NCBI GenBank assembly: GCA_000827495.1
Contig: KN817706.1
Location: 1 to 49,979, forward strand
Reading direction: 5' to 3'
DNA length: 49,979 nucleotides
DNA from: Hypholoma sublateritium FD-334 SS-4
Lineage: Eukaryota; Basidiomycota; Agaricomycetes; Agaricales; Strophariaceae
Part shown: in pieces, positions 1-11,152 of the stretch
Layout of the letters: each line of letters begins with the position of its first letter
Numbering within the stretch: position 1 is the stretch's first letter
Program-made: the position numbers and the translations under genes
The notes under the pieces: generated by a model
What the model was told of the DNA's origin: nothing
Seen by the model: the letters and a program-made list of their open reading frames with translations, nothing else
Databases searched by the model: none

Positions 1-539
1 TCATTTCCGTTTCCGCTATCGGTTTGAGGAACGGAGGAATCTCCGGTTGTTTCCCAGAACTTGGGATCGATGTGCACTGTGTCTTCCTGGAAATCAACAG
101 GTAGGACACGATTGGGGAAGACGGTTTTCTCAATCCAATTCATCTCCGTCGTACGCTGTTTGTCCACACTCTTGAGCATTCCACNGAAGAATTGAGAATT
201 GATCTTGTTTGGGACTTTGTCGCTACAGACAAGTTCAGGCGGAGGCGAAGCTAAGCCACCGACGCACCCAGCATTTGCCAAAGGAAGTTGGGTAGTGATA
301 TATGCCTGGAATTTATCAGGATTTCCCAGCGCGGAAAAATTGTGAGAGGCTGGGAGAATGGGAAAGGCAGTAGCTGGAGAGCTAGCCTGCTTCTTCTTGC
401 TTGGGGGGTGACTCGGATTTCCTTCGTTGGTCGTCATCACTGGAGCAAATGAGCTGGAAGTAGACTCGATGTCGATGGTGGAGAAAACAGAAGAGTCACA
501 GAAAACAGACGGGTCGTCAATGCAAGGCAGATATGCCAT
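1..539 (-). CDS. Partial ORF downstream of the CACTA transposase, function unknown
   Basis: Reading the minus strand from the ATG at 539-537 gives an uninterrupted frame of 179 codons that runs off the left edge of the window, so the 3' end is missing. The protein begins MAYLPCIDDPSV, is rich in Ser, Thr and Pro over its first 70 residues, carries a short basic patch (PSKKKQ, about residues 47-52) and then a more globular part. One codon contains an N at position 184. It follows the transposase on the same strand with only about 108 bp between the transposase stop (648) and this ATG. A TATA-like stretch at 640-647 lies about 100 bp upstream and suggests its own promoter. Because it lies inside the CACTA element ending at 4234, it may be the element's second gene, but I do not recognise a family. 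It could also be an unrelated host gene if the other element end lies between 540 and 647. Confidence 0.55.
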   Translation of the reverse strand, partial: MAYLPCIDDPSVFCDSSVFSTIDIESTSSSFAPVMTTNEGNPSHPPSKKKQASSPATAFPILPASHNFSALGNPDKFQAYITTQLPLANAGCVGGLASPPPELVCSDKVPNKINSQFFXGMLKSVDKQRTTEMNWIEKTVFPNRVLPVDFQEDTVHIDPKFWETTGDSSVPQTDSGNGN

Positions 540-639
540 GGACNTCACACCGCTTCGAGCAGGAGGTTGACGAGAAGTTGGTTGGAAAAGAGATTACGGC
601 TGCTTACATAATCAGACTAAGTACAAAGCAACTAGTAAT

Positions 640-647
640 TTATATAT
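640..647 (-). promoter_or_regulatory. TATA-like box for the 1-539 ORF
   Basis: An AAATATATAAA-like run on the minus strand overlaps the end of the transposase frame and sits about 100 bp upstream of the ATG at 539. The spacing suits a fungal TATA box followed by a 5' UTR; no experimental support is available. Confidence 0.3.
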
Positions 648-3600
648 TTATGTAACTGAATCAGGAATGGGTTCCTCTGCACTACCTAAGTTCACGATAT
701 CTAGACCTGGCCTCTCAATTACGAAAAGATGAGATTCCGAGTCCATGGAATGAGGTGGACAATGAGGCACCATAGCTATGACGGATTCGATGCAGGAAAC
801 TTCAATAACGGCCAGCGCATTGTCTCCAAGATATTGACAAGATATGAATGTCGCATGCGATGCTGCGAGAAGAATGGGGTTTGGCTCGGAATACATTGAG
901 ATGACAGCTAATGTCATCTCTTGCCCCTGGCTCCNACAGCGGAAGTAAAAGTAAACTTCGCNGAATCGGTGCTTTCCGTCAACGCAATACTGTTTCAACA
1001 ACAATTAAATATCGGGTAGATAATGCGAGACAAGTAAATAGAACTTACCTTGATATTTCTTGATATGCNAACTTTATTCAATGGTTTTTGCACTTCCTTC
1101 CATCGCGATCTTGCCACCTGTCCATTAGGAAGACGAAGTCGGGCCCATCGAGCAATCTTCGGACAATGTGACCCCATGGCNGTCCCGTCTAAGTTCCAAA
1201 TATAGGTCGCCAGTGCTTGAGCTTCACATGGTCGCATGGCGCGATCATATCTATCCTGCGCGNGAAGGAGAGCGAAGCCATTCCCTAGGTCAATTCCACC
1301 GCGAGGGAGCATTGGGGGTGTACGTTGGAGATCAGGAATCATGGCCGTTAGTGCATTCATCTGACACCGGAGTAAGCCTCTCTGAGAGAGATTTGCGTAG
1401 GGATTCGAGGGCTGCCGAACCTCTTCGCCAAGGTTTCCTATCGTCCGCTCCATGGTCCATTGGGAAGAACAGATCGGTGGACCAAGCCTGGTCACTTCTG
1501 GAGCGAGGTGTAGCAAAGCATGAATGCTTTGTCGACAGAAATGGAGTCGATCAACTCGTCGCTGAAAATAAGTCGTTTCAAATTCGTAAGCAAACGATTG
1601 GAGGAGATGCTTCGCCGTTATCAGATCGGATGTCTTGATATGGTGTTGTTGAATAATTTGCATTGCTTTCACTAATTTGCAGAAATGAGAGTAGTATGGC
1701 TGGGGGAGGATGCCGAACAGAAGTGCAGGTGCAAGGCCATATAGGTAGAGTAGCCACTCCCAGGCTTTGTAGCCCGAGTTGATCTTCTCGGCGATGTTGC
1801 GTGGGGGTCGATCAAAAGACCCAGGTAGGTAGGGAGTGGCATTTGCAACGGCCTTGCCGTGCTGCTCCCATGTGGCTCCTCGAAGGACGGCCCAGGGCCA
1901 GGATGAGATGGGGTCCGTACTGTCGTTATCGATTTGACCGCGCCATAAAGAAACAAGCAGATCCGCAAGGTTGAAGGAGCCCAGATGCATTATGTCAGAA
2001 CCGAAGCACCCTGGGATACCAAGTATACGGTCGCTCGTAAGACCTAAGAAGATAGTCGGTTTCGTGATTCCAGTTTCAAGTCGTCGTTTCCTGTATTGGG
2101 TTTCGTTCGGAGATGCTAGGAGATACCGAAGATTTTGGAGGTACCATTTGGGCGAGGTGGGAGTAATTTCAAATGAAAGATCTTGGTGATCACAGCCATG
2201 CATTACGTAGTTGTCGGGTTTCAAGAGAGCAGGGTAGTAATGGGGCCCGTTTGGTTTATGGCGGCCAGGTACCGAACAGTAGAGCCGGCACCCATACTTT
2301 CCATGATGTCCTACTAAACCATTGAGGTAGGCCATAGCAGGCCCATCTGCTGTATTGAGTCCAAGAAATAGGTTAGAGATGAAGAGATGATCTGTTGAAG
2401 CGTCCCAAATATGAAGCCCTTCCCGTTGTAAAGCACAAAGATGATGCAATCCCGGAAATAGAAATGAATCGAGGTTTTTTGGCTTGTTAGGACCGGGAAT
2501 GAACCCACCAGGTAGGACGTGCTTCTTTTTGTAGCGTTCGTCGGGTGGAAGATCCATGATGATCCAGATGTATATCCAGCAGTCGGATGCCTTGTGGGCA
2601 TAGAGCTGGGCCCCGTCGATAGAAAGCATCAATACGATATCGTCGTTGCCAATTCGGCCCTTCTTGACGTTCTCCAAGTAGTCGCTGCCGTGGAAGAAAT
2701 CATTGTATGATGAGAGAAGTCCATCGTTCGCCTCCAGTTCGCTGATAATATCGCATGTTGTTCTTCGACGGTATCCAAATTTTCGAGCGCTTGACGGCTC
2801 TCGCCACAGGGCCTGCAAAATTGGGCCGAGGAGAATAGTATGAAATTCCTGGTACGGTTTCTTTGTGAGTGGACACAGTTTAGGCTCCCTACATTTCGGA
2901 CACTTGTCAAGGTCGGAAAATGGTCCAGTGAACGCAAGGCAACTATTTCGGCACATAGGGTGTACAACAGAACTGACGCCAGTAATCTCTGTGATGACTC
3001 GTTTCATCTGGTCGTAGGAAGGGATTTGGTCCTCTGGATGCCGTCGTAAAATCGCCTCCCGCATAGTGACATAGGTATCGACCGATGATTTCATGCTGAC
3101 GGAGAACGTATCGAGGCCGAGGCGTAGATCGGGACGGTTCTCGATGTCGAACTTCTCGGTCGGCGGATTCCTAAGTCGATTAAGTGCCTGACTATCCATG
3201 TTGTTATATTTATCGTCGAGGGAAGCAGTTTGAAGAGCCTTAATAAAATTAACGGCTACTTGTAGATCGTCCAATTGTGCCACTTCAAATGTAGGTTCGA
3301 TTTCTTTTTCGTAAGTACCGCCATTGTCATTTTCTGGCCGTACATCATCCATGCATCCGGGGTCGGCCTCCTCAAGCACATCCAAGCCTCCGAGTTCGTC
3401 CGNGTTATAGCCAGGGAGCTGATGAGGGGCGACTGGAGGCAGGGTTTGTGGAATAGATGGATGACTCGCATTCTGACTGTCAGACGATTGCTCTTGGGTT
3501 TCTACAGATGGTCCTGGTGCCAATTGCATCTGCTTAATTGTCAGGGATAACTGAGAAGGATAAAGAATGCATGCAGACTTACTAGATTGACTCTGTTGCT

Positions 3601-3903
3601 AAAGGAAGCGACATCCTCAGCCGTACCCGCGTCTTGTTGAATTTCGGCCTCCTGCTGCCTAAGGGCAGCATGTTGCTGGTACACACGCTTAGATAGCGTA
3701 CGGGGGATACTTCCGCACTTCTGAGCACAGCGGCAGGTATATTCTTCTGTCGAATGTTTTGTTTTTTTGGGCTCCTTGGGCATGTTAGAACGTCGTGAAG
3801 TCAAGTTCAGGTTGGTGTTCGCCAGACTTACATCAGAACTAGCATAAGAGCTCATGCAATTTCTGCCAATTTCCGTCGATTTACGCAGAATGTACGACAC
3901 CAA
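648..3903 (-). CDS. Tnp2-type transposase of a CACTA (En/Spm-like) element
   Basis: Three exons fit with intact phase: 3903-3583, 3529-1049 and 989-648, giving 1047 codons. Introns are 3530-3582 and 990-1048; both have GTAAGT donors and CAG acceptors. The N-terminal exon carries a CRCAQKC cysteine cluster. Exon 2 carries a second zinc-binding-like cluster (about residues 300-320, CPKC) and then the transposase core with DGAQLY (about 412-417), SDCWIYIW and RYKKKHVLPGGF, followed by HYYPALLKP. These blocks are typical of the basidiomycete Transposase_21/Tnp2 family, which cuts CACTA elements at their termini. No stop or frameshift is visible, but six single N bases lie in the exons, so activity cannot be asserted. 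The upstream Met at 3903 could be replaced by the internal Met before PKEPKK. The gene sits inside an element whose terminus lies about 330 bp upstream. Confidence 0.88.
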
Positions 3904-4192
3904 GTAACCGTGCTAAGGTGATGCTAAACAGTGGTTGACAGTGTTTGATAGCGCTAACTCGTTCGCTCAGCTGTTTCGCACCCGAAAATTTCTATTTTTG
4001 GATTCATNGTACCCGTAAATACTGCACACACATTTTTGGAAATCTACACAAATCGAAAACTCTCATTCAATCAGAGTAATCAAGGAACACTTGCAAAATA
4101 ATTAGCTGAGCATTAGTCGGCAACGATCTAGATAGAGTTGATTTTGACTGGGGTTGAGGGCTAGTGTGCGACGAGAAATACTCATTTGTGTC

Positions 4193-4234
4193 ATTTGGGT
4201 ATCGTGTGTTATTTGGGTGTATTACACTGTAGTG
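4193..4234 (-). repeat. CACTA terminal inverted repeat and subterminal repeats
   Basis: The terminal decamer CACTACAGTG (4234-4225) is followed by two copies of ACCCAAAT on the minus strand, 18 bp apart. The matching partner end is outside the window, so the inverted-repeat relation itself cannot be confirmed here. Confidence 0.65.
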
Positions 4235-4554
4235 GTTCAAACTGAAAGATAAGTAAAGCCAGATTGGATATGATCCAAATCAAACCCAAATATTACTGAT
4301 AAAATCATTTGAAGATCGGCGCGAGGTCGGCGTGGACGCGTGAGAATAAGGGAATGTTGAATCGGGCCGGGTGCCACATTTTAGTTGTTCCCAACCTGTG
4401 TCGTGTCACTCAGACTTCAGTACATACCAGGTCAGCGTTCAGTACTCAAGTACTCACTACCCACCCGACACATCAGTTTCGTTTCCGCTGCTCTGCGAAC
4501 GCTCAATTTTTACTATTCTGCCGGCTGGTTAATCTTCACGCGCACGTCACCGCC

Positions 4555-6061
4555 ATGGACTCCGCCGCAGACTTGGAGCTCGATGCACGCTACATGCGCA
4601 TATTATTGTCCATTCCCGAACCGCGTACTGTCATGAATATCCTCAAATTCCTCGCCATATCACTAGTCAACCCATCATTTCCCTTTGGAACATTGGACCT
4701 TTGCGGTCTCTTTGCACTGCAGCATGGTGACGTGGAGCGAGCTCTGTTGCCTTTATACCCCCTTATTACCGTTGGCCCCCACTGCAGCGGGTTTTCCGGC
4801 AACACCATTGTGTCAGTCGCTGAAAAGACTTTTATCGATTTCCTGCAGGATAAATCACGCAGTGTGCAGTTTTACATTGGTTGGAGCGATGAATACATCA
4901 ACGAGTTAGTTACAAGGGCTATCCAATATCTCAACTCGAAAACGCGGAACAAGGCAACCTCTCGGATACAGCGAATGCAGACCGGAAGGGTGTCCCAAGA
5001 TCTGTTCGTAATGCTATGCAATGCTTTGCCTCAAGTGATTTTGACAGATGCGATGTATCGCAATTTGGACCAACTTCGACTGCATCGTATTTGGCGCCAA
5101 GACAGAGTCATACGTTCAACCTACATGTCACATCTACTCTACCTGCTTACTGCAATCGTGCGTATTCATCCAAATTCATCCTAAACTATTTGCCAGAAAA
5201 ACAATGACGCCGTATAATTAGCCCCGCTTCCGCCACTATGAAAACAACGTCGAATATCTTCAGCTCTACAAAAAACATCAAAATTCTCTCGAAAGCGTTC
5301 TGGGCCATGATGTGGACAGATATCTAACCAATCCCACCCTTACCGCATACATGATCCTTTGTTGGACTATGTTCAAAGGCTGCGGCGATCCACAGCGCTG
5401 GTCTCTCAGGTACTCGTTCGGCGGAAAAGATTGTCTGATCCTTTTGCAGGCCCGTGTGGACGACGCACTAGCTCTTGACAGAGCGTGCTTTGGATTTGGA
5501 GATGTCCAGGGTGCATGCTCTGGCATCCTTACCGACTTCTTGTTCGACCCCGCCCGCCCCGGCCACCGCACGCTCTCTACGGAGCACTTCAATAGCACGG
5601 CCTTGCAGATGCTCGCGTATCTGTGCCGCCCTCGATATGCACCACCTGGTCCACGCCGCGCGCTCAAACGCTCGCTGTGCGTTTCAACCATCCAGCCCCT
5701 GTCTCATTGGATAGCCCGCGGTGCCCGTCGGCGCAGGTCTGAGCGCGTACAGCGCGGTTTACTGCACCGGCTGCCACGCCGATCGCGCGCGTTCCGGCCA
5801 TCTGAAATCGGCCTCATGCTTCTACCCGTAATCCTTGAGCAGTGCGGCAAGTCAGAACCGTTGCGCTCTATCCTGACGACCCAAATGCGCGATATTGTAA
5901 TTGTGCGCCGCTGGATGCCGTTTGTGTGGAGCGCAGTGGCAGAGTACTTGGCGCGAACCGACGGGGAAGTCGAGGGAGACTATGGAGGTGTTTCAATGAA
6001 GTTAATTGACGTAGCTTACTACGAAGAGCCGCCGCACTCTGTAACGGAGAAGTGGTTATAA
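4555..6061 (+). pseudogene. 5'-truncated NLR-like gene (post-NACHT region only)
   Basis: An ATG in good context (GCCATGG, 4555) opens a 201-codon exon to 5157. A 64-nt intron (GTGCGT at 5158, acceptor TTAG ending 5221) joins it in phase to a second exon from 5222 to a TGA-class stop ending 6061, about 480 aa in all. The first half (RYMRILLSIPEP, then GDVERALLPLYPLITV, then FIDFLQDKSRS) resembles the winged-helix region after the NACHT domain in mushroom NLR proteins, and matches the same region of the two NACHT genes in this window (GDVSFLLSDLHALL and DFLTDRARA in the minus-strand gene at 16-19 kb). The NACHT domain with its Walker motifs is absent. It begins about 320 bp beyond the CACTA terminus, so rearrangement may have removed the 5' part. 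The stretch at 5630-5790 is unusually Arg-rich and may hide a frameshift. It could still be expressed as a short protein. Confidence 0.5.
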
Positions 6062-6183
6062 GGAGACGAAGACAGCTTTTTTGTGTACTCAACGCGGCAG
6101 CTGATCCTGAAATGGAAATAAAGTACGTCATCTCGACCAAAACTTCGGACAAAATTCCCATGACAGTCTGACAACCCACACCC

Positions 6184-7433
6184 ATGACTTTGCTGCCACC
6201 CAACGTTCCCAAGAGACCCCAAAGTGTGGCTCACGTCCTGAACGCATATACTATCTGCCTGAGACTAGAGAAGTCTCTTCAATCAATTATGGATAAAGGG
6301 CGGAAAACAGGGAACGAACCAGATCTGGTCTACATCCGAATATTGGGGTATCTTATACATTTGGCGCCGCCAGGAGAATAAGGATTAGAGACGGTCGTCC
6401 AAGAGATCAACTTTTGTGATGGCGATTCTGCCCTTCTTGCGGTTGGGCAGATGTATTATGATTATTATATTAGGGCATGTAAGTTTGCACATCTACCCAT
6501 TCAAAGTCCCGTTATCTGACGCAGTCCCAGTTCGATCTAATAGGGGCAGCTCACCAACGCTATCCAGTCATTCGTCTCGTCCTTCGTTTGATACATTGGC
6601 AGAAATGATAGATGATACGCTAATGACGAATCCTCAGTCGCATGCTGCCGCGAAAAAGAGCGTCAGTTTTATATGTAATCCTTTTCTCGGTCTTCACTTA
6701 CGCAGAATGAGCAGGCTCTTGTCCGCGATGGTCAACATTGCGTCATAACAGGAGAATACGAAATTAGCTCGGTGACTGAAATTCGAGAGCTGCAAGAGAA
6801 GCTTACCTCTGACCCCAGTCTGCGGACGGCGCTAACAGACTGCACATATATTCGCCGATTTCACTAACTCGAGGATGGACCAGGAATCGACCAGAAGGGA
6901 CCATTCCGCGACGATGTGGGAAATCGTGCGTCGCTTTGGACACGAAAGCCTCCCCGACGACCTGGACGGAGCGAAAGTGCACCGTTTGGAAGGAAAACGT
7001 GATGACTATGGTTCCTGGATTTCACCGCCTTTTCGACGAATTGATGGTTTGGCTTACTAAAACGGTACGCTGTTATAAGTTGGATCGTTTCATTCCGCTC
7101 ACATACTATGAAACTTATTAGAGGGAAGAAAATAAGTACAGGCTCGAAGCAGCATCCCCCCTAACCCTGCGTGGCTATCCGGAATATGTTACATTCACGA
7201 CGCCAGATCCCGTTAAATTTCCCGTTCCTTCGCCCACGTATCTTGCTATTCACGCCGCGTGCGCGGAGGTCGCTCATTTATCAAGCGCGGCGGAATGCAT
7301 CGACAGGTTCTACCGAGACATGGGAGAAGGCACGACTCTGGACCCCGGTGGCGCCTCTGCGAATATATTGGAAGAGGCAATTCGGGAGCTTCAGGTCTCT
7401 AGATTTGAAGTCAGAGCTCGGAGAAGGTACTAA
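6184..7433 (+). pseudogene. HNH endonuclease gene of the mushroom type, broken
   Basis: Four exons can be followed: 6184-6478, 6525-6661, 6706-7064 and 7122-7433, with introns of 46, 44 and 57 nt. The protein shows the family's order: an N-terminal helical part (YIRILGYLIHLAP), GQMYYDYYIRA, SRPSFDTLAEMI, then the HNH core ALVRDGQHCVITGEY, CAHIF-like, KVHRLEN and FHRLFDE, then KYRLEA, LRGYPEYVTFTTPDP and AIHAACAEVAHLS. Three lesions break it: an in-frame TAA at 6379-6381; a 2-nt deletion near 6843 where TGCACAT replaces the expected TGCGCACAT, destroying the first His block; and a tandem GGAA duplication (6988-6991/6992-6995) that shifts the frame exactly at the Asn of HRLEN. Exons beyond each lesion still read well, so decay is recent. 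Intact relatives are predicted nucleases of unknown role in mushrooms. Confidence 0.8.
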
Positions 7434-8515
7434 TTTACACGATACCACATCCTTCTCGACTTGAAATCTGCCTTTGTTCGGATTCATTCAATAATTTCTC
7501 GCGGTGCAGAATCCTGGAGGAGATAGAGCCGAAATGAAGTGACATTTCATAAATACGCTCTCTATCCGTCCTGATCGATGCGTACTTCAGCACGTTTCCC
7601 ATGGAAATTATCTCAGCCATCGTTTCGAACGCGCGAGGGAGTTTCCGGTACCTGAACAGATTTTTATGTGCACCGTCAGCGACGTTAGCGACGTCATACG
7701 CAAACAGAAAAATCACGGCATGGAGTGCACTGATGTTGCTCATTACCGGCAGAGGCGAGGATGCCTGCGAGGTAAGTTGTGAGGTGATTACTTAAATCGT
7801 GTCGACGCACACCGTGGCCGAGGCAGGCGATGTACCGTCAGTGGATAGCAGATAGGCAGCGCGGAGCATGGCGGTTGGTAATGTTTACAAGCGGATCGGC
7901 GGTGTAATACTCAAAGGCTGCAGCAGTCAAGGCAGAAGTGGCTTCAGAAGTGAGGACAGCGACACGCCTGGACCGGTAAATCGTGATCTGAGTCGCAGGA
8001 CCATTGCATAGTCACGACGAAGAATGTGCGAGCATGGATGGGTCTGGCACCATGTTCTCCGAAAATGGATGTATATCTCGAGGTTGTAGCCGGTCTCATG
8101 AGGAGCCATGGATGAGGAACGCGATGTTGGCGCGAAGCGCGTCAGCGACGGGACAGGACTGTGCACTGACATCGCGGGCCGCAGCGTGCGGCGTGCGCGG
8201 AGTTCAAATATTATTCAACGGGCGCTGACAGTCGCGTGGCGCGCTCGTTGAACTAAAACTCGACGCAGTGTCGCTGCCAGTGCCACTCAACCCTTCAAAC
8301 GTTCAAAAACTCCAACCGTCCTCAATTCACTGCTTAGCCACTCAGGCGCCACAACTTACATATACGACATCGTTAACACATGTTGTCGCCGAACTCAAGA
8401 CAATCGTCAGCAGAGTAAATTTGTCTTCAAATCGACGCGAAATCGACGCGATCTACTTGCTTGATATTTGAGAACGAGTGTGTTAGAATTCTGAAGCACG
8501 GAATTCCAAGAAGGG
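7434..8515. other. Spacer without a convincing gene
   Basis: A minus-strand frame at 7743-7435 (102 codons, beginning MSNISALHAV) abuts the 3' end of the HNH pseudogene in convergent orientation. It has no recognisable domain and no clear promoter. Further fragments at 7800-8200 on the minus strand are interrupted. This may be a decayed gene, but I cannot support a model. Confidence 0.35.
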
Positions 8516-9636
8516 ATGGACGACATAAATCCTCTGACCGACTTCCAGGAGCGCGCCAACAAGTGCAGCGAGATAGTACACAGCAGTCTGGGTCTCGGTG
8601 CGTGCCTACGATGTCTCCAAATTCTGACGCTCTCATTGCAAATTCAGCACCGGGTCTTTTGATTGTATTTCGCGATAAGTTTACCCTTCATTCCTCGCAA
8701 CACGAAACTGCTACAACAGGAAGACCTGACTTAATTGCGACGACCTCCACCGATGATGTCGTTCCCTGGGCGGCGATTGAGACCACTGTCCAGTTTCAGC
8801 TCGACGAAGAAATCGACCAGTCCACATCTTACGCTGCATGTCTGCTACAGACTCACCCCCACCGCCTTGCTGTTCAAGTGCTCCGCGTGACTGATGGAAA
8901 CGTCGTACTCGCCACTATTACTGGAAAGGGAATCCGCAACAGCACGACGCTTATACCAGAAGAATTCGACCATCTAATCCTTTTATTATCTTTCTATCAA
9001 AGCCTTTACACGCCAAACGTGGCTATGGTTGATCTTTCGGTTCCACAGCGCCAGAGTCTCGGCGCGAATCACTGGTGTTTTGACATTACCCTGCCAGGCG
9101 ATCTTCAGAACAGGTTTGTGGATGAGGGGTATCGCATCAGCTACGACCGTAATTCCTTTCATCAAAAAGCAAAAGTCAGTATCAACAATACGGCTTCCGC
9201 AACTACCAACCATGACCCTAACGCGGTATCAGAGGAGGCCGAAAGTGACATTCCTGATGGCGTACAGAAAGGCGATTCGAGTGGCGTTGGTCTCGAGCAT
9301 GGCACGCCCTGGGACCGTCCGCACATGTCTCCTGGCTCAGCAGAGTATGGGACTTCTATATTTGACCTGAAGACGCCGCAGGAGTTCCTTTGCGCGATAT
9401 ATGATGCGCTCGAAAGTACGCCAGAATCTGACCTTGCACGAAAGCTTTACTAACCATCAGTGTTCGCAGCGTCTCGTGTTATGTATCGCAATCACGGTGT
9501 GCTGCATGGAAATCTTAGCTTCGCAAGTATACTGAGTCGGGTGGGCGACGAGCCACCAGCGCCCGTGCATGCTGCAGACCATTCAAATCCAGCACCTGGC
9601 ACTACGTCGCAGATGGACGAAACTGCGGATCCGTGA
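8516..9636 (+). pseudogene. Short, degenerate FunK1-type protein kinase (pseudokinase)
   Basis: Three exons join in phase: 8516-8597, 8648-9415 and 9470-9636, giving 338 aa. Introns are GTGCGT...TTCAG (50 nt) and GTACGC...CGCAG (54 nt). The second intron falls at the same place, just before the catalytic loop, as in the two full FunK1 genes at 22.9-25.4 and 39.4-41.9 kb. Residues after about 45 follow the FunK1 N-lobe pattern: RPDLIATT, PWAAIETTV, SYAACLLQ, ALYTP-like and MVDLSVPQR. The catalytic loop that should read VIHRDIS reads VLHGNLS, so both Arg and the catalytic Asp are lost, and the protein stops 45 residues later without a C-lobe or DFG-like block. The segment between the N-lobe and the loop is also unlike the paralogues. 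FunK1 proteins normally run to about 700 aa. It is either a decaying gene or a short non-catalytic protein; the frame is fully open. Confidence 0.65.
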
Positions 9637-10301
9637 GGAACCTTCTCCGACAGAAACGCAAGTACCGTAGCGTGCTACCGGCCAGCCTCGCTGGGCCGGA
9701 GTATAATACATATATCTGTCTTCGCGGTTGCTTTCAAAACTTTCGTTATCGCGAAGTCTGGTGCTCGGTGGGCAGTCTGCGCTCTATAGTGTAATAGGCT
9801 GTCCTTATATTACCCGTGGACTAGCATATATGCGCAGTTTACTCATTGGCTCAACGTGCTTTTAAGCAAAATTCCAGACCAGGGTCATCATTCAGAATTA
9901 GGACCACAGCTTGCGATGATTGCCATGGAGGCGTCCGTTTCCGAACTAGGGCCATGCAGCACTCCACAACATCTACCACAATAGTAGCCTAAATTGGGAA
10001 GTAGCTTTATTGGGGATCCCATGCTTGCATAATAAAGAAGGTGAAAAAGCGGAACCGGAACTAGTGGTGTCGGCCATGGCCCATGAGCTGTCCAAAACAG
10101 GAATATAATGCCTATTATGGTCTCAATTCCGCAAGGCGCGAGCCCTGGCCACGTTGCTTGGCGTTGCACCGACAATAGCAAGCTCGCTTTTGCGAGTGGC
10201 ACAACCCCTTGCCATCGCTTTCCTGAAATATCAGGAGGTGCATAAAAACCGAGCGTTGAGGATGGTACCGGACTGCAACTAAAACCTCCCCGCATCCCGT
10301 C
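9637..10301. other. Intergenic stretch, promoter of the 10302 gene at its right end
   Basis: No supported gene. The frame on the minus strand at 9888-10295 has no recognisable features. A CATAAAAA motif at 10241-10248 lies about 55 bp before the next ATG and may serve as its TATA element. Confidence 0.35.
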
Positions 10302-10910
10302 ATGAACTTCTACTATTCCAATGCCCAGGCCTTCGCTCAGACACCAGAGTCATATGACCCGACACCACAAGACATGATGGAAGATGTCAACTACGTTCCC
10401 TACAATGACAAGAGCAATAGTCCTACACCACAAGAGATAGCGCGGCACGGAACTCATGATTCCCGCAACTACAATAACGATAGCGCCGCCCCACAAGAGA
10501 TCACTCAATTCCGTCCCTACGTCTCTGACAGGTACATAAACGGAATGATCCTCAGGGGCGTTGGCTGGGTACCTGTTCATCGGCCCCAGCCAAAGCACGA
10601 TATCTCTCATGCCCTGAAGACTAGCCCGACGCCGGAAGGCACGCCGTACTATGAACATGAGTCGCCGGCGCCTTCTACACCAACACCTGATGAGCCACAG
10701 ATACTTCAGAGTATCCCGGATCCCCACGCCACGTGTCCACCCAACTGTATTGCCAAAATACGAGACCAGATAGAAGAATTGAAGCGCAGGGAGCTGCAAC
10801 GCCTCATAGATTGGTCCCGTCAGCAGGACATGATGCAGAATACGACGACAAATCCATCGTATTATGTTTCGAAGTTTGACATAGAGGATCCTATTGCGTA
10901 TTACGGCTGA
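10302..10910 (+). CDS. Hypothetical protein, 202 aa, Pro/Thr/Tyr-rich
   Basis: A single open frame from an ATG to a TGA, with a TATA-like motif about 55 bp upstream. The first 130 residues are low in complexity and likely disordered. They contain three spaced copies of a PTPQ/APQ-type repeat (SYDPTPQDMM, NSPTPQEIAR, SAAPQEITQF, about residues 17-67), which suggests short internal duplication. A more ordered stretch follows (YINGMILRGVGWVPV). The C-terminal part from about residue 145 (IAKIRDQIEELKRRELQRLI) has heptad-like spacing and may form a short coiled coil. No signal peptide or membrane segment is seen. No family recognised. The neighbour at 11153-11998 is convergent. Codon-level integrity and low-complexity composition fit a fast-evolving lineage-specific gene. 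Confidence 0.55.
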   Translation: MNFYYSNAQAFAQTPESYDPTPQDMMEDVNYVPYNDKSNSPTPQEIARHGTHDSRNYNNDSAAPQEITQFRPYVSDRYINGMILRGVGWVPVHRPQPKHDISHALKTSPTPEGTPYYEHESPAPSTPTPDEPQILQSIPDPHATCPPNCIAKIRDQIEELKRRELQRLIDWSRQQDMMQNTTTNPSYYVSKFDIEDPIAYYG

Positions 10911-11152
10911 ATATGGTTTCCTCGAAACGTATACAGATTTTCCCGAAGATGAATATTTAAATTAGAGTTAAGCAGATAGAGCCCAGCGCGATATTTAATA
11001 TTAGTAACCAGTAATCTACAGCGAGTATGATGAAGTAAACGAGTTTCTCCTCTGGTAATTAATTGAAAACACATCGCGCCCAATCACTCGCCGTCCGAGT
11101 CAGAGACCGAGATGGAGGCATGCCGCTCACGACCAGATGTCTCCGGCTGAGT

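Larger units (their letters stand above)
1..4234 (-). mobile_element. CACTA DNA transposon, one end inside the window
   Basis: Read on the minus strand, the element begins at 4234 with CACTACAGTGTAATACACCC, a classic CACTA terminal repeat start. The first 45 bp contain the octamer ACCCAAAT twice (complement at 4193-4200 and 4211-4218), as expected for subterminal transposase-binding repeats. The three bases outside (GTT, 4235-4237) are the likely target-site duplication, since CACTA elements make 3-bp duplications. The transposase lies about 330 bp inside this end in the expected orientation. The opposite terminus is not seen and must lie left of position 1 or, less likely, within 540-647. 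Confidence 0.75.

Noticed and set aside
9888..10295. 135-codon minus-strand frame as a membrane protein
   Set aside because: The frame has isolated hydrophobic stretches but no conserved pattern, promoter or introns.
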